From NCBI GenBank assembly GCA_037976565.1, contig CP137669.1:39582912-39646911 (forward strand): a stretch of 64,000 bases of DNA, read 5' to 3'. Shown one piece after another: positions 34,456-46,945 of this stretch (position 1 is its first letter; each line of letters opens with the position of its first letter). Made by a program: the position numbers and the translations under genes. This stretch comes from Mesocentrotus franciscanus. Taxonomy: Eukaryota > Echinodermata > Echinoidea > Camarodonta > Strongylocentrotidae. The notes under the pieces were generated by a model, which did no database searches, was not told the DNA's origin, and was given only the letters and a program-made list of their open reading frames with translations.

Positions 34456-34855
34456 TGAGTGATTTCAAGTTGGGTGTTAGTGTTAGTGTTAGTATTTAGA
34501 GCAGTCAAGAGCTCTTAAATCGAGCTTAAAATTTGCTGATGAAATTAAGAGCCCGATACCGATATCAATATCGATAGCTTAACACTAACACCGAACTGGA
34601 AATCAACATTTGCTTAATCCCTAGGGGCTAGTGTTAGTGAATAGGACATTTATACGTAAACTATTAACACCAGCCACAAAGGTCGGTTCAGCAGACGACA
34701 ATTTTGCAAAGTCGATAACACTAGCTACCGGAAGTTGACGATATTCAGAGGTCAAAGCCTTAACACCAGCTGATTTCCATCTCGGTGTTTATGGCTGGTG
34801 TTAGTGTTTATTAAACACTAACACCAGCCATAGACACCCAACTTGAAATCACTCA
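34456..34855. mobile_element. 400-bp element with GTGTTAG-rich inverted ends
   Basis: The left end TGAGTGATTTCAAGTTGGGT and right end ACCCAACTTGAAATCACTCA are exact inverted repeats; a few further bases also pair. The interior carries many GTGTTAG/CTAACAC motifs in both orientations. It includes a perfect palindrome at 34790-34832 with 21-bp arms (TATGGCTGGTGTTAGTGTTT and one more base) around a single base. No clear target duplication and no open frame are present. Confidence 0.85.
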
Positions 34856-34961
34856 ATGTCTCAACTGTTAATTCATGAAATGATACAAGGGAAATCGACT
34901 TTCTGAGAACGTCCTTTTCTCTCAATCATTTTTCCATATCATACTAGCGATATCATGGAGT

Positions 34962-35681
34962 TATATAAATCCCTCAAAAAAAGTTTGGAAACTCAAGTTG
35001 GATTGATTATAGCTCTCTTATCATCGTATGATCATCACTTTGATTATTATCGTTAAAAAGTGTGTTTATTCCTCTTTAAAATGATACCATATTTGTTATG
35101 ATTTTGCAGCCATGGAGTGAGCAGTACATGTACAGAATAAGGGCAGGGTAAAAAGTGAATAATTGCAAGTGAATTGGTCAGCCCAGGGAGCTCGGGGAGG
35201 TGGAAGTACACCTCCCTGGTCAGCCCCGGTGTTGTTATGCAGAGCACTCTTCTTTCTTTGACATAAGAGAGTGTGATTTGAGTAAATGATAATGGAGCTA
35301 TTGTTCCCAAATAGTCATCCATGGATGCCAAATTAAATTGAAATACATGAACTATGGTGACATGTCAGGCAAGATGTGCTATTGTTTGGTTATCTATTTT
35401 CTGAAGCAACATGCCTATATAGGTTAACAATTACTGTTGGGCAATTTTATTGCACAGCTGAACAAGAGCAGTGCATTTTACAACTTTCTTTTGACCTTGC
35501 TCTAATTTTGATCTATTCTACATTCCATGACTGAAAAAATATTACACATGGGGTATCATTTTAAAAAAAGGAATAAACCCACTTTCAAATGATACTAAAT
35601 ATAGCGATGATTATGTCATGACAAGAGAGATATAATCAATCATACTTGAGTTTCCAAACTTTTTTTATAGGGGTTTGTATA
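34962..35681. mobile_element. 720-bp element with long inverted termini
   Basis: The outer arms pair over about 65 bases. The left contains AAAAAAAGTTTGGAAACTCA and then TTGATTATAGCTCTCTT; the right contains AAGAGAGATATAATCAATCA and TGAGTTTCCAAACTTTTTTT. A second paired block lies further in: GTGTGTTTATTCC with AAAATGATACC on the left (about 35059-35090), and GGTATCATTTTAAA with GGAATAAACCCAC on the right (about 35551-35592). The inner 450 bp is single-copy-like. The 92-residue minus frame inside shows no transposase motif. Confidence 0.82.
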
Positions 35682-36600
35682 CACCATATTCACTTACACC
35701 ATATTGTAACAGACCTTATAGTCCCATTGTTAGAACTTAAAACTAGACATGCAAGCCTCTCCCATTCTCGTAAAATGATACTTGCCATCTTAATTTCCAA
35801 TTACATCATTCTTGTCATGTAATGAAAGAGATACATCTGATGGCATTGACAATTCACCAGCTTCAATGTATTTCTTCGATCTTGGCTATTGTACAGAAAC
35901 TAATACTGATACGTGACTCAGTGCTTTTCTCTCTATGAACTTGACACAGGATGGTATGAAATATCATGCCTACCATGGCATTCTACTGATGTTTTGTAAT
36001 GTGAATATCATCAGTTACAATTGTACAGATAAACATCAGTGTTTCATGCTTTCAGTATTCACATGTTGTTGACATGTACTTATTATTGAACCAATGTGGT
36101 TTGTTTGTGAATAAGCCCACTAAACATCATGATCATACAAACCCTACAAAATAGCATACCAGAATATTTATTCCTTAGAAAAACATTCAATTTCTGTAAT
36201 GAAAACAATTAGTGGGAAATGGTGATCACTACATTGTAGGAAAGAAACAACTCTAGAAAGAGAATTAAGAGATTGTATGAAGTAATCAAATGTCTGAAAA
36301 TTATAAGTTGTAAAAGTTTGGAGTTTTAACATGAGGATGTTGAATGAAGTGTATGTGGTAAAGATAAAATTTGCACCAATGAAATTATACAACCACATGT
36401 ATGTGATCCATTCTTCTACGGTAAGTTATTTTTAATACTTTTGAACTTTGGCTTAGAAACTAGAAAGCAGTTGACTCTACGACTCTGGATGAGAGCTTGC
36501 CAATCAATTTGTTGTTCTTGAAATAAACTATTTTCAAATCTAATATCAAAATCAAACTACTCTTCCTTGCTTCATTCTCTATGTGTCATCCGAGTCCTGC
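35682..36600. other. Unassigned AT-rich stretch
   Basis: No gene or repeat is recognised. Confidence 0.45.
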
Positions 36601-36680
36601 ATGTGTGTATGCCAGTTGCACATTCCCAAGACAGAGCTAAAAATAAAGCAAGGCTCAGGTAGAACCCAAGGGTAGTATGA

Positions 36681-37007
36681 CTGTATCACCTTGAACAATC
36701 CTCCCAGCCTACTCACAAGAGAACCTGCATATGGGACTACCCTCGGAACCAGCAGGATAATGCCCAACACATGGCACATGAGGTAGAAAGATGGGGCCAG
36801 GATTCTCCAGAGTCAAGGGATGAAAAAGCCTTCGAGCAGTGGAAGGATCTGTCATCAGGGCATGCATGGCGGGAGAAAATGGATGTTAGATGGCTGACAC
36901 TGCAGATGTCACCAGAACTTCACAGGGCTCAAGAAATAAATTATGTGGAGCTCGTTCTAATATACCAGGGACCTACTTGTTGTTCTGAGTTCTTACTATG
37001 TTCATAA
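36681..37007 (+). other. Coding-like open stretch, unassigned
   Basis: This frame stays open for about 109 codons after a stop at 36678-36680, with noticeably higher GC than its flanks. From the internal Met at 36771 it is polar and charged, with many E, R, K and W residues (for example HEVERWGQDSPESRDEKAFE and WREKMDVRWLTLQM). Later codons become hydrophobic and look non-coding. I recognise no domain. The opposite strand is also partly open. It could be a decayed exon, part of an unrecognised retroelement, or chance. No convincing splice sites were identified. Confidence 0.2.
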
Positions 37008-37644
37008 CAGACGTAAGAATGTGATCAGTGTTCTACCAGTAACTGTCCTTACAAGTTACATTATATTTTCTAATGAAAGTCAGGCCAGTGTTGTTGTTAT
37101 TTGCTTGTCAGATAATTTTGTATGCGTCCCCCACATGTTAGAAGAGAGATTTTTCACCCATGTGCACTTTATTTGCTGAATGAAAATACTCCCCCTTTTC
37201 AAAAAGTTTTTCTGCAAAAATAGCTCCCTTTAAATGTCTAAATATAGCATCCTGAACAAATCATTCTGTAAAATGACAACAAAGTTTGTGAACCTCAGAC
37301 TTTCTCTTTCTATAAGAAATCGGACGAAAATTTATATTTGACTGGAATGAACGATTTTCTCTCAATTGAAATATCATGCATGAATCATGCATGCTACATG
37401 GGGAATCACCAAATCATTCTCGAAAAACCCAAGCTATAGCACACAGGAACATATCGCCTGTGGATTAACATGAGGGATATCGGGATTATCTAAGCCCTAT
37501 CGTTAGACAGTCTGATCTGTCTCTTGCTGAATAATTCTAAGTATTCATGATGTAATACCTCTCATTAGTGATGTATGAAGTCAATGAACTTTGTGTCATT
37601 TACTTCATCTAGATTTATTTTCCATGGAGTAACTTATGTGTCAT
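37008..37644. other. Unassigned AT-rich stretch
   Basis: No recognised feature apart from a small ATGCATGAATCATGCAT palindrome at 37375-37391. Confidence 0.4.
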
Positions 37645-38003
37645 AGGGTGTCACTTTTGAAGGCAGAATGAGCGATTTGAAACGCTCATCGTAGGTGTAC
37701 TGTTTATGCTCCCCTTCTCCGGATCCTCCAGGCAAATTCGGGCTCTGCAGCTGGATTCGCAAACCTGCACTACGCATGCTACGTTGACCCCAGGAACGTC
37801 ATTTAAACGCGTTTACAAATTATTGTGCGTTTATGTTTTCCCAGAAACCGTCTTTTTGGAGAATCGCCGATCGTAAACGCACCTTTTTGTGAGTTTTTTA
37901 TCGGTGATTCTACGAAAATGAGAAAGGACGCAACCGTGTTTTGAACTAACCACGTAACAAAAGCCTCATTCTGGCCAGAAAAAGTTGAGCATAAACGCAC
38001 CCT
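37645..38003 (+). mobile_element. F3 element, copy 1, left end damaged
   Basis: It matches 58711-59051 across its length, including GAATGAGCGATTTGAAACGC, CTTCTCCGGATCCTCC and CTCATTCTGGCCAGAAAAAG. The right end GCATAAACGCACCCT is intact. The left end reads AGGGTGTCACTTTT and lacks about ten bases present in copy 2 (AGGGTGCGTTTATGCTCACT). Copy 1 carries extra sequence around 37873-37905 that copy 2 lacks. It is non-coding. Confidence 0.85.
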
Positions 38004-39484
38004 TACAACAACAGAAAAGTCTGCTCAATCATAAAATTGAAATAAAACGTAGTTATTTTGAGCAAAACAAACACGGTAACAAATGATGACTTGTTTACAT
38101 TATATTTGCATGGAGGTCAATAACTATCATTTCACAGATTTGTAAATCTGAAATTCTCATAAAGTAGGCTAATTTTGACTTTCTTCAAAACATTTCTAGT
38201 ATTTGTCTGATCTTGTCTTAACTTTCACTGATTATTAGTATAAAAAAGTTCATTCAAATAGAGTTAAAAGTATTTTTTTCAAAGTCAAAAGTTGGATTCT
38301 CCATTTAAAAGAAAAGTGTAATAATGTGTGTCATATGATACAAATTGTAAAATTTGGTTGGTTATTGATAGATTTAGAGTAAAATTTAGCAATCACAAAC
38401 CTATTTCTTCTGAAAGGTATACCACAGCACATTACAAGTACAGGCCGAGATATGTATACATAGATAGCCACACCATTGCACAGAATTCACAGTGCACATC
38501 TATTTTTTAATGAATTTCAATTTCTGCAGAATTTCACTGAATTTGTTAGGTTTTTTGTTGTTGTGTCTTTTACTGTAATGGTATTAATTACATTTGAACA
38601 GAATTCACCAGGTGGCCTAGCCTACCAAAGACATACTGTAGTGAGCAGAGAGGAAGGAAAGGGATATGGAATTGAGCATATCAGGGAAATTGAAGCTAAC
38701 ACAAGGTTGACCATATCCTCTTGGATGAATATTCTATCGTTTTGAAATCAGCAACAAGTATTGTGCAAGTGAAACAAGACTTTTCTCTATAAATTATAAA
38801 ACTTCCCTTTTAGTATCAATTTCAGAGACATTTTTACATAAAAAGCTGCTATTATTGAAGATATCAGTCATATACAAAATGTAATAATGAAATATACAAT
38901 TTTACAGACACAGAACAGAATTCCATAGACTAAACTACATCTAGTTTAAGGATATCATGAACATACAAATATTAGAAGAAAAAATGACCAAGATATAGGT
39001 CATTCTAATATACTAGTATCCTTTTAATTCATAGGCAATGGCACAATTTTTTTTTGTTCTCAGAGATCTTATCCAATCATTTCATGTACAAAACTAAATG
39101 TTCATTTAGTCTTTGTTTGCTGTTACAGTGTCATTGTCTTAATGATCAACAGTGTAATGGCTGTAAAGAATTATCCTCAATATATCTTTAAAGAATCAAT
39201 ACACTGTGGAAGAAATATCCATACTCTATTCATATACAAATTTACATCACAATTACAGGCTATTATCCTGTAAATAAATAAAAATGAAAAGAGATTCTGA
39301 AATCCTGACCTATATATAATATTGTGTTTGGACCTGGGATTAACACACATTCTTTCACTTTGATAATACTTATACTTCAGCCAATGGGATCAATTTCATT
39401 AAAACTGAACCATTGACTACTTTCATATCTTAAGAAGATGAATCTTAAACATTATTATAGAGCTCTTTACAAAGAATGTGTGGT
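38004..39484. other. Unassigned AT-rich stretch
   Basis: No gene or repeat is recognised; the frames at 38328-38745 have no motif. Confidence 0.4.
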
Positions 39485-40140
39485 GTGTAGACGTGTCGTG
39501 GTCTAGTGGATATGTCTTTGGACTGTGGATCCCATGGTTTGCGGTTCGAGTCCCATCACGGCACTAATGTCCTATGGCAAGATATTCATCTACATTTGGC
39601 AGTCTCCACCCAGGTGTTACATGGGTACCGGTAGGAAGGAATTTTTTGAATGCTGTGATCACCAAAATCGGTAGCCTAGCAGAGCCAGGGTAATATGGGA
39701 GTGCATTGAGCACCTTATGCTAGGTTTACATTATGTTCTCGGCGGCCATGGCAGCCCTGTTTGCCCGAAACGTAGTGCGCCGTGGGATTTTGGCCATTTT
39801 TTCTCTTTACGCGGTATTCAAGTTTTGCTAGGTCTTGCCAAGTTTTTCCTAGGTCTTGCCAAGTTTTTACATTACGTACTGTCACGTTTTGTTGCATTCA
39901 CCTCCTTTAATACGGCCTACTAGGTTTCTCATCCGCATCGTGACTGCTGTGGCAATTTTTTTGACAGTTTAAAAATATGGCACGCCATCCACGGCAATCA
40001 CGGCCAGTCCACGGTGGCCTGAAACGTGATTGCCGTGGCAGCCGGGAACAACATATAAACCTATCAATATGTGGTGAATATGTGCGTTGTATAAATATCC
40101 AATATTATCATATTATTATTAAAACCTAACACTGGGTTTA
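39485..40140 (+). mobile_element. tRNA-derived SINE, interrupted by an insertion
   Basis: The head (39493-39564) folds partly as a tRNA. GTGTCGT pairs with ACGGCAC as a 7-bp acceptor stem (one G-T). GGTCTAGTGG serves as A box and GGTTCGAGTCC as B box, and TTGGA/TCCCA form an imperfect anticodon stem with a GTG triplet. The T stem is broken, so it is not a working tRNA. The body includes CTCCACCCAGGTGTTACATG and GGGTACCGG. At 39721 the SINE is split by a 343-bp transposon and resumes at 40064 with GTGCGTTGTATAAATATCC and an ATT-rich tail, matching the LINE tail at 32218. Confidence 0.8.
39721..40063 (+). mobile_element. 343-bp element nested in the SINE
   Basis: The left end TAGGTTTACATTATGTTCTC and the right end GGGAACAACATATAAACCTA are imperfect inverted repeats of about 30 bases, continuing through CGGCGGCCATGGCA and TGCCGTGGCAGCCG. 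TA at each edge fits a TA target. The interior holds a 23-bp direct repeat around CTAGGTCTTGCCAAGTTTTT (39828-39869). GC is high near both ends. No transposase is present. Confidence 0.83.
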
Positions 40141-40945
40141 AGCACACTCAAACAATTTTTTTATAAAACAAGTTAGACCGAGGTTTACGTTTTACCTTTG
40201 TTCAACATGACTTCGTCCCAGCATCAGGTTTAAATGAATTAGCAGAGTTCTCTAATTGTGTACAACTCTTTAAAACAAGCATGCAATTTTAGATACAGGA
40301 CAGTGTTAAGTACCTTCTAACTATGGATTTAAAGCATCTGCTTAATAACTAGATAGTTACACATAAACTGAGACTCATATGCCATTGGTATATTTGATCA
40401 ATAGCTGGTTATTGAACTTGTTATAAAGCCACTACAAATCCATCATCTTGGCAATCACCCATCATTTCATTCATACAAACAAAAATATTATGTCTTGCCA
40501 CTCTAGCTCTTTGGCTTCTCATACCCTACTCCTATCCTGCTTTGTGGAACAACAGATTAAGCTGGATTTACTTCTTTGATTTGGCCTAATCCCCTTAATC
40601 CCTTTCCATATTTCCTTGCCCAGGATGCATGGTTTTCTGTGGCTTTCCTTCGATGCCTCTCTGCCAAGCCCATATAGGGGAAATGGTTCACACACTATCA
40701 CATGATTCATCAATTTATTATTTAGGATGTGTTTTCCTATTTTTCTTTTTTGATTGATGGCAGCATCAATGATCTATATCCGTCTATGTGGTCATGCTGG
40801 CTGGCATCACTTTACTGACCATCATTTCTTACTCACTCACAACAGGTGGTCTTTAGTTCTCTTTCATCTCCTTGCCTACATTTCAAACAGGCTACAGCGA
40901 GAGAAAGAGGAAGATGGAATGGAGAAATATGGTGAGAGTGGGAGA
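40141..40945. other. Unassigned stretch
   Basis: No gene or repeat is recognised. Confidence 0.4.
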
Positions 40946-40947
40946 GA

Positions 40948-41103
40948 GATTGAAAGACAGAGAGAGAGAGAGAGAGAGTGAGAGAGATGTGAGAGAGAGA
41001 TGGTGAGAGTGGGAGGGAGAATAAAAGAGAGAGAGAGAGGGGGGAGAATAAGAGAGAGAGAGTGAGAGAGAGAGAGAGTGAGAGGGAGTGAGAGAGAGTT
41101 TTG
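40948..41103 (+). repeat. GA-rich microsatellite tract
   Basis: Interrupted (GA)n with GTGAGAG and GGGAG variants. The overlapping minus frames of 120 and 135 residues are Ser/Leu artefacts. Confidence 0.93.
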
Positions 41104-42403
41104 AGAGAAAGAACGATAGAAAAGTGAAACATATAGAGACATAGAGAATAAGAAACAGATTGAAATGGAGGGATAGAAAAATAGGGAAAATGCACTTAAA
41201 AGAGAGGAAAACAAACTAACAAACAAATAAACAGAAATAGATTGACCAGGATAAATTGATATTACAATAATGTAGGTCTGCACAAGAATCAGAGCATTTA
41301 GTAAATACCTTATAATACGATTTTAACATTTCAGAGAAATAAAAACAATGCCATTCTAACTTTTGAAGATCGGTGATACTGCTTTGAGCTAATTTGGAAC
41401 CTCTGCGGTTCTTTGGTTCATTTTCACTATTCCACCACCATCCCACAAAACTTTCATTTAGGATTGATGCAAGCCAGGAGAACAGGAGTCGTTCTAACCA
41501 CAGACAATAATCCTCTTTTTTAAAAACCCAAACTAACCTAATTTTCTTCTCTGTCATGCCAAGAGGATCTGACATGATTCATGGTAGGTGATATTGAGAA
41601 GATGTACCTCTTTGGTCTTTTCTTTGGACTTTAATTGTATACCATGACATCCCCTTTCCCCTTTTCCTCCCCCTCCCACTCCCTGTAAACATTTCCTATT
41701 GGATTAGTCATATGTCCCTAAGTTAAATGTTCTATTTTATACTATGAGGGCATGATTTAAACTTTATAGGAGCTTGCTCAGGTTCAGAATCAGTTATTCC
41801 AAATCACCAAAATAATGATCCAGCATTGTTCCATATAATTTTTGTTTAAATACCAAGCTTGCCATCCTCTAGCATAATACACTCCGACAGTGGCAGAACA
41901 AAAAGTAATGTCATTTTATCATTAATGAATCTGCTACATTTTACGATCAGAATAAAAATAAAAACATGGATTGGAGGAAAATAATAAAAATAGGGCCTAC
42001 TGTAATATGACAAATGATTGTTTAATTTGTTTTCATTCCTTTTTTTAACCTTCTGCCTCTAGTTATACTCATCACTTGGAACAACAATGCTGCAAAAAAA
42101 GGGAACAGGAGAAGAACAGAAAGCGGTTGACGTAGAGAAGGAACCTTGGTCATCTAACAAGGCTGTTTAACAATGGTAACTCAATTGATGATGAGATTGG
42201 GTATGGCAGCATCAAGCAGGTGAACTATAGGTGGGCACTGCATGGGGTACACCTTTAACCCCCTTTCTATTCTCAGCAAAGTTTAGAGAGCAATTCAATA
42301 ATATCTCTATAAGACAAGTTCCTTTAAATGAAACTAAAGAGAAGCACAACATTCATTCGATTACTCTTTTGAGATTGATTTTTAATTAAAGGGGAATCAC
42401 ACC
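41104..42403. other. Unassigned stretch
   Basis: No gene is recognised. The minus frame at 41216-41575 begins MSDPLGMTEKKIRLVWVFKK and has no family I know. Confidence 0.4.
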
Positions 42404-42407
42404 TTAA

Positions 42408-42937
42408 AGGTACTATGTCCCATTTGCAGGTCAAAAAAATGAAAAGGTTAAATTCCAATGGCATTTGAAAGACAATACTTATTTAGAACTTCCCTCAAAA
42501 CGAAAGGGTTTGAAAATGGCTATTTGTGGGAAAATAACGACCATTAGTTGTCGAATCGACTTAAGTGATTGCAATCACCTAAGTAATAGTCTGATTTTCA
42601 GACCCTTGTACCGAATGGTCGTACGTTTTGTGCTGCACAAAGATTCAATCAGTTTAATTTTGGCCATTACAAGTAGTGGGTTATTGATGTAGACAAATGC
42701 TCATGTACCTGTTACAGCTCATTTTATGTATGTTATTACCAAAGAAAAAAGATGTCAGTCAGTCACTCAATAATGTCTGACAGGAAAGTCTAGAAAGTAA
42801 ACAGGTTTCCTTGCATAATTTGAATACTAGGACACTGCTAACCTTTAAATGTCACAGATAGGACATACATGACATATTCGTAATTCCAGCAAAGTTCTAC
42901 AGAATTTGATGTTGGCTGCAAAAGGGACATAGTATCT
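42408..42937 (+). mobile_element. F5 element, copy 2 (530 bp, TTAA flanks)
   Basis: It begins AGGTACTATGTCCC and ends GGGACATAGTATCT (one change in the right end), with TTAA at 42404-42407 and 42938-42941. It is the reverse complement of copy 1 with scattered substitutions and small indels, including near ACTTAAGTGATTGC. The 75-residue frame inside is accidental. Confidence 0.88.
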
Positions 42938-42941
42938 TTAA

Positions 42942-44559
42942 TAGAGGGATGGATGAAGTGAAAAAACAAGAGAAAGAGATTGTAACATGATCACAAATCT
43001 TTCAAGAAATCAAACTAAGACAATTCAATAGTCCGAAAATATCACCTATTGAAATGTGTGAACATTACAATGTCATGTCATAATCAGAGCATGATCTCCA
43101 TGGGCACGCAATATACCACAGGGTATTGAAATTACCCTTGCTTTGATTTCTCGAGGGTCTTTGTGATTGCGTTGAGGAAAACGGAGATCGGAATAGAAAA
43201 TCGGTTATGGGCAAAATGATTATGAAAGAAATAGAAACAGGTGATGTGTGTAATCATCAAACACCCACGATCTAACTATTTGATCAAGATTAATATCTTA
43301 ATTGCAAAGACGTGTGCCATTCAAGGAAATAAGGAAACAGATTTTATATTGCATAATTTGATACACTCTCATTATAACTATTTTCTTAGAACAAACTTTC
43401 ACACTGTAACCCACTTTACACTCAAAGTACAATGCTCTCTGAATCACAACTTCCTGCTTGTTATAAGCTACTATGCATGGGATGCACTTCCCACCCCCCC
43501 CCCCCTGGCATAGGAGTATGTGTGGATTGCTCAATTAAGTTTGGGAATATGACATCACAATTTTATTGGCCGTGGGCGATAAAAGTTTTAATCTATTTCA
43601 TTTCGAGCCTGTAGGATTTTGATTCAGTTCTTCCTGATTCCTGTTGGGTTTCCTTCCTTTACTTCATATTCTAAGTAATAATCATCACACCTTATCATTA
43701 ATTACTTCCAAAATGCGAGGATACTGTCTCATAAACATCATATTGGCTCATAAATAACCCATTAAATCAATCTCCTTGATCACTCTTCCCTGTCACTGAA
43801 CTTTACTTTTTCTTTTTGATTTTTCCCTTGTCATTCTTATCCTAAATCTAAATAATAGACACTCTCAAACTTATTCAATTATCATTGACTTTGAAGCTAC
43901 CAGAGAAGTTTCTCAAGAAACTTATGTTGGAAATAAAAAAAAGTGGCAATGCATCAAGGAGCACAACTTCAAGCCTCTATATGAGAGCTGGCTGTGTATT
44001 GAATGTTTATAAACTTAGATCCAAATTCATGAGGAAGTCCTTAAAGGAGCTTTATATGTTGTTATTTTGTATTTCTTCATGTTTTATTTACCCTTTTCAT
44101 TTCAAATGAAATATAATGGGAATCACATTGCTTTATATGTTTAAATATTAAAGAAGGCCTATTCCATTGCAATTACCAGTCACTGAATTTACTTGGAAAT
44201 GTATAGATATGTATCTGAACTCTAATACAGCTAATAGGTATCTAGTTTCATGTCTAACTATTTCCAGCATTTGAAATTTCATGCTCAGAAAATCAGTTTC
44301 AAGAGTGAAGGAAAGGAAGGTTTGAGGGTGGTGACAATATTGTCTGGAATCTCTTTGGAAGTATGGCAGATGATTGTGTAACTTAAGACTTATATGTACT
44401 GTGGTGCAATTCGAATTCTTATTCTTACTGGATACAAACTTTAAAGCTGGTCCTTCCTAGACTTATCATTTCTCCTAAAAACTTCAAAGACAACATTTCC
44501 TTACATTCTAAATATATGTCAATAATGCACAATTAATCTACTTTCAAACCATGTCAAAA
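42942..44559. other. Unassigned stretch with poly-C run
   Basis: A C-rich run lies at 43491-43505. No gene is recognised. The plus frame at 43885-44109 is basic with no known motif. Confidence 0.4.
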
Positions 44560-45091
44560 CATGAGGCGGTGTCAGACACAATTTTCCTGATCCAGCTTGA
44601 ATTATCTAGATACTAGCTATCTAGATAATTCACTTACATAGGTGACAGACAGGTGACAGACAGGCTACGAGATATCTAGATAACTATTATTTAGATAATT
44701 GATGGGCCAGTGCGCATGCGCCGTTCAGGTAGATATGGGCATTGTGACATCACACGTTCAATCAAAAGTACTGCGCAATTAACGCGTCTCATTAAATGCG
44801 CGCTAATATAATTGTGCGCAGGTTATAATAACGCGTCCACAACCATATGCCAGCCAATCGTTAAGTTAAAAGTTGACCTTACATTGACCTTTAACGGGAT
44901 TATTTCAACATTGGTGACAGACAAAAAAATCCAGCAAAAAATCCTATCAAGGGAGAATTTTCTTGTTTCGTTATAGGATTTTTCACAGGATTTTCGCGGG
45001 ATTATTGACGACAGACAGCCAATTATCTAGATAACTATTATGTAGATAGCTATTTTCTAGATAATTGGCCTCTGTTTGACAACGCCTAATG
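44560..45091. mobile_element. About 530-bp element rich in TATCTAGATA
   Basis: The left end CATGAGGCGGTGTCAGACA and the complement of the right end (CATTAGGCGTTGTCAAACA) match at most positions. Just inside each end are inverted pairs built on AATTATCTAGATA and TAGCTATCTAGATAATT. An 11-bp direct repeat GGTGACAGACA occurs twice near 44641. The centre is CpG-rich (GCGCATGCGCC, AACGCGTC, GCGCGC). Near 44927-45000 a pair of ATCCTAT/ATAGGAT motifs forms another inverted pair. It is non-coding. Confidence 0.75.
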
Positions 45092-45710
45092 AATACTACC
45101 TTTAAGTGCACACGTACTATGCTTGACAGTATGATAATATTATAAAATGCAATTTGATATATGTTACTTCCTTGAAATTGGAACATAAAACACATTTATT
45201 ATAACAATAATGTGAAGCGCATAAAGGAAATGTAGGTGATGAGGAAGTCGAATGAAACAGGCAAAATTGTTGAGGAATGCAATTCAATGCGATAGCTTCA
45301 TGAGTCATTAATATCACATGAAGATAGAGAGGAATACGTACTTGAGAAAAATTCCAATGACTTGGGTTTACGGCCAGGGATATAAAGAGGAGCGTAGTCC
45401 CACCCATTGACGCACCTGTTATTACGAGGACATGAATGGAATTATTCAATTCGTCTCACTCTGTGATGATATGTAGGGTATCTCTACGTGGTACCAACCC
45501 ACCTGAGGAGTGAGCTAGGACCCCTTCATACCAGGAAATAAACTCAAAGGGAAACTTCACACTAACTAATCTATATTATGATTACATAGTTATGAACCAT
45601 TTTTATCAACAAAATCATTCAATCATCATCTACACGTGAATCGGTCATGTTGTCCATACAATGAAACAGTTCTCGTCAAGTTCATCCACTGTTCTTATTC
45701 ATACTACTAC
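45092..45710. other. Spacer before foldback element
   Basis: AT-rich, with no recognised feature. The 110-residue minus frame has no motif. Confidence 0.4.
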
Positions 45711-46679
45711 TTAGTCCGGGAGCCAGGGGGGGTCAACCTAGCTGGAAGGGAAACCAATTTTCATGTCCACAGATGTAAAGATCGCATAGCTCCATATAAC
45801 AAATCGACCGTCTGGCATGTTCTAAGTGGTGGGTGTGGCCAGGGGGAGCCCCCTCCCCCAAAAAGCGGCCCTTTGACGACAAATTAGTATTTTGTAAATA
45901 ATATTGTAAGGAAACCTCAAACCACCATGAGTTTGGTGTCATATGAAAGAAAATTAAATTATCTACATTTTGATACCTATTTCAACGAAATTAAGATTAA
46001 TTTACATAGCAAATTTAAGTTAAAAACATGATTTTTGGTGATTTTTTTCGAAATATTGAATTTTATCAAAAAAGATTATTTTCCATATATCAAAATTGAG
46101 AGGTTCATTTTTTCATAACTTTCCAGGAATTTGCTTATGTACAATGACAATATCCTGTGCGAGGGAGAGGCTTATATATCTTTTCAATAAAAAGTTATAG
46201 CAATCCAAAGTCATTGATTTGATTTCCACAAAAACAACATTTTTGCCCACATGTGTATTACTGTATGCATATACGTGCATTAGTGTACTAAGGACCTGTT
46301 CGGCGTGTTTACATCGAGTTTTAAAGATAACTTTTAACTAAAACCTCTAATCACCATGTATTTGGTGTCAAAAGATGGATAACTAAAATACCTTCATCCT
46401 GATATCAATTTCAATGAGTGATGTAGTGTGTGAAATATAAATTTTGAGCCAAAAGGTGCTTTATTGTAGATATTCCTCTGATTTTGGCCAGTATCTCGGT
46501 ATATTAACTGGACAAAAGGGATTAGACATTTAGTAGTGCAGAAAGTTCAAAGGATTTGGAGCGCTGAGTGCAATTGATAAGTTCTTCTTCTGTACTCTGG
46601 GATGTTTCAGGAAATGTGGACATTGGCAGTTGCCTCCCCCAGGCGCAGATCCAGGGGCAGGGGCCTAGCCCCCCGCCAA

Positions 46680-46945
46680 AAAAGAATAAAAGAGAGTGAG
46701 AGAGAAGGAAAAGAAGGGAAAGGAAAAGAGGAGAGAAAGGGAAAGAAAGAAGAGGAAGCAGAAAAGAAAAGGGGAAAACGGGAGATCGGGGGGGAAAGGA
46801 CCTTGTCTCCCAGGTTGTTGCCTCCCCCCCCAGCAAAAATAAGAGAGAGAAGGAAGGAAATGGAAAGAAAAAGGAAAAAGGGAGATAAAGGGAATGAAAT
46901 AAAGAGGACGAAGAAAAGAAGGGGTATCAGTTGCGATTCTCCCGC
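46680..46945 (+). repeat. Purine tract in foldback left arm
   Basis: A/G-rich sequence with AAGGGA and GAAAGA units; its complement forms the pyrimidine tract at 48550-48838. Further purine stretches follow at 46990-47085 and 47155-47205. Confidence 0.85.

Noticed and set aside
39493..39564. tRNA-His-like gene (GTG anticodon).
   Set aside because: The acceptor stem is good but the T stem is broken, and the sequence continues into a SINE body and tail, so it is a SINE head.
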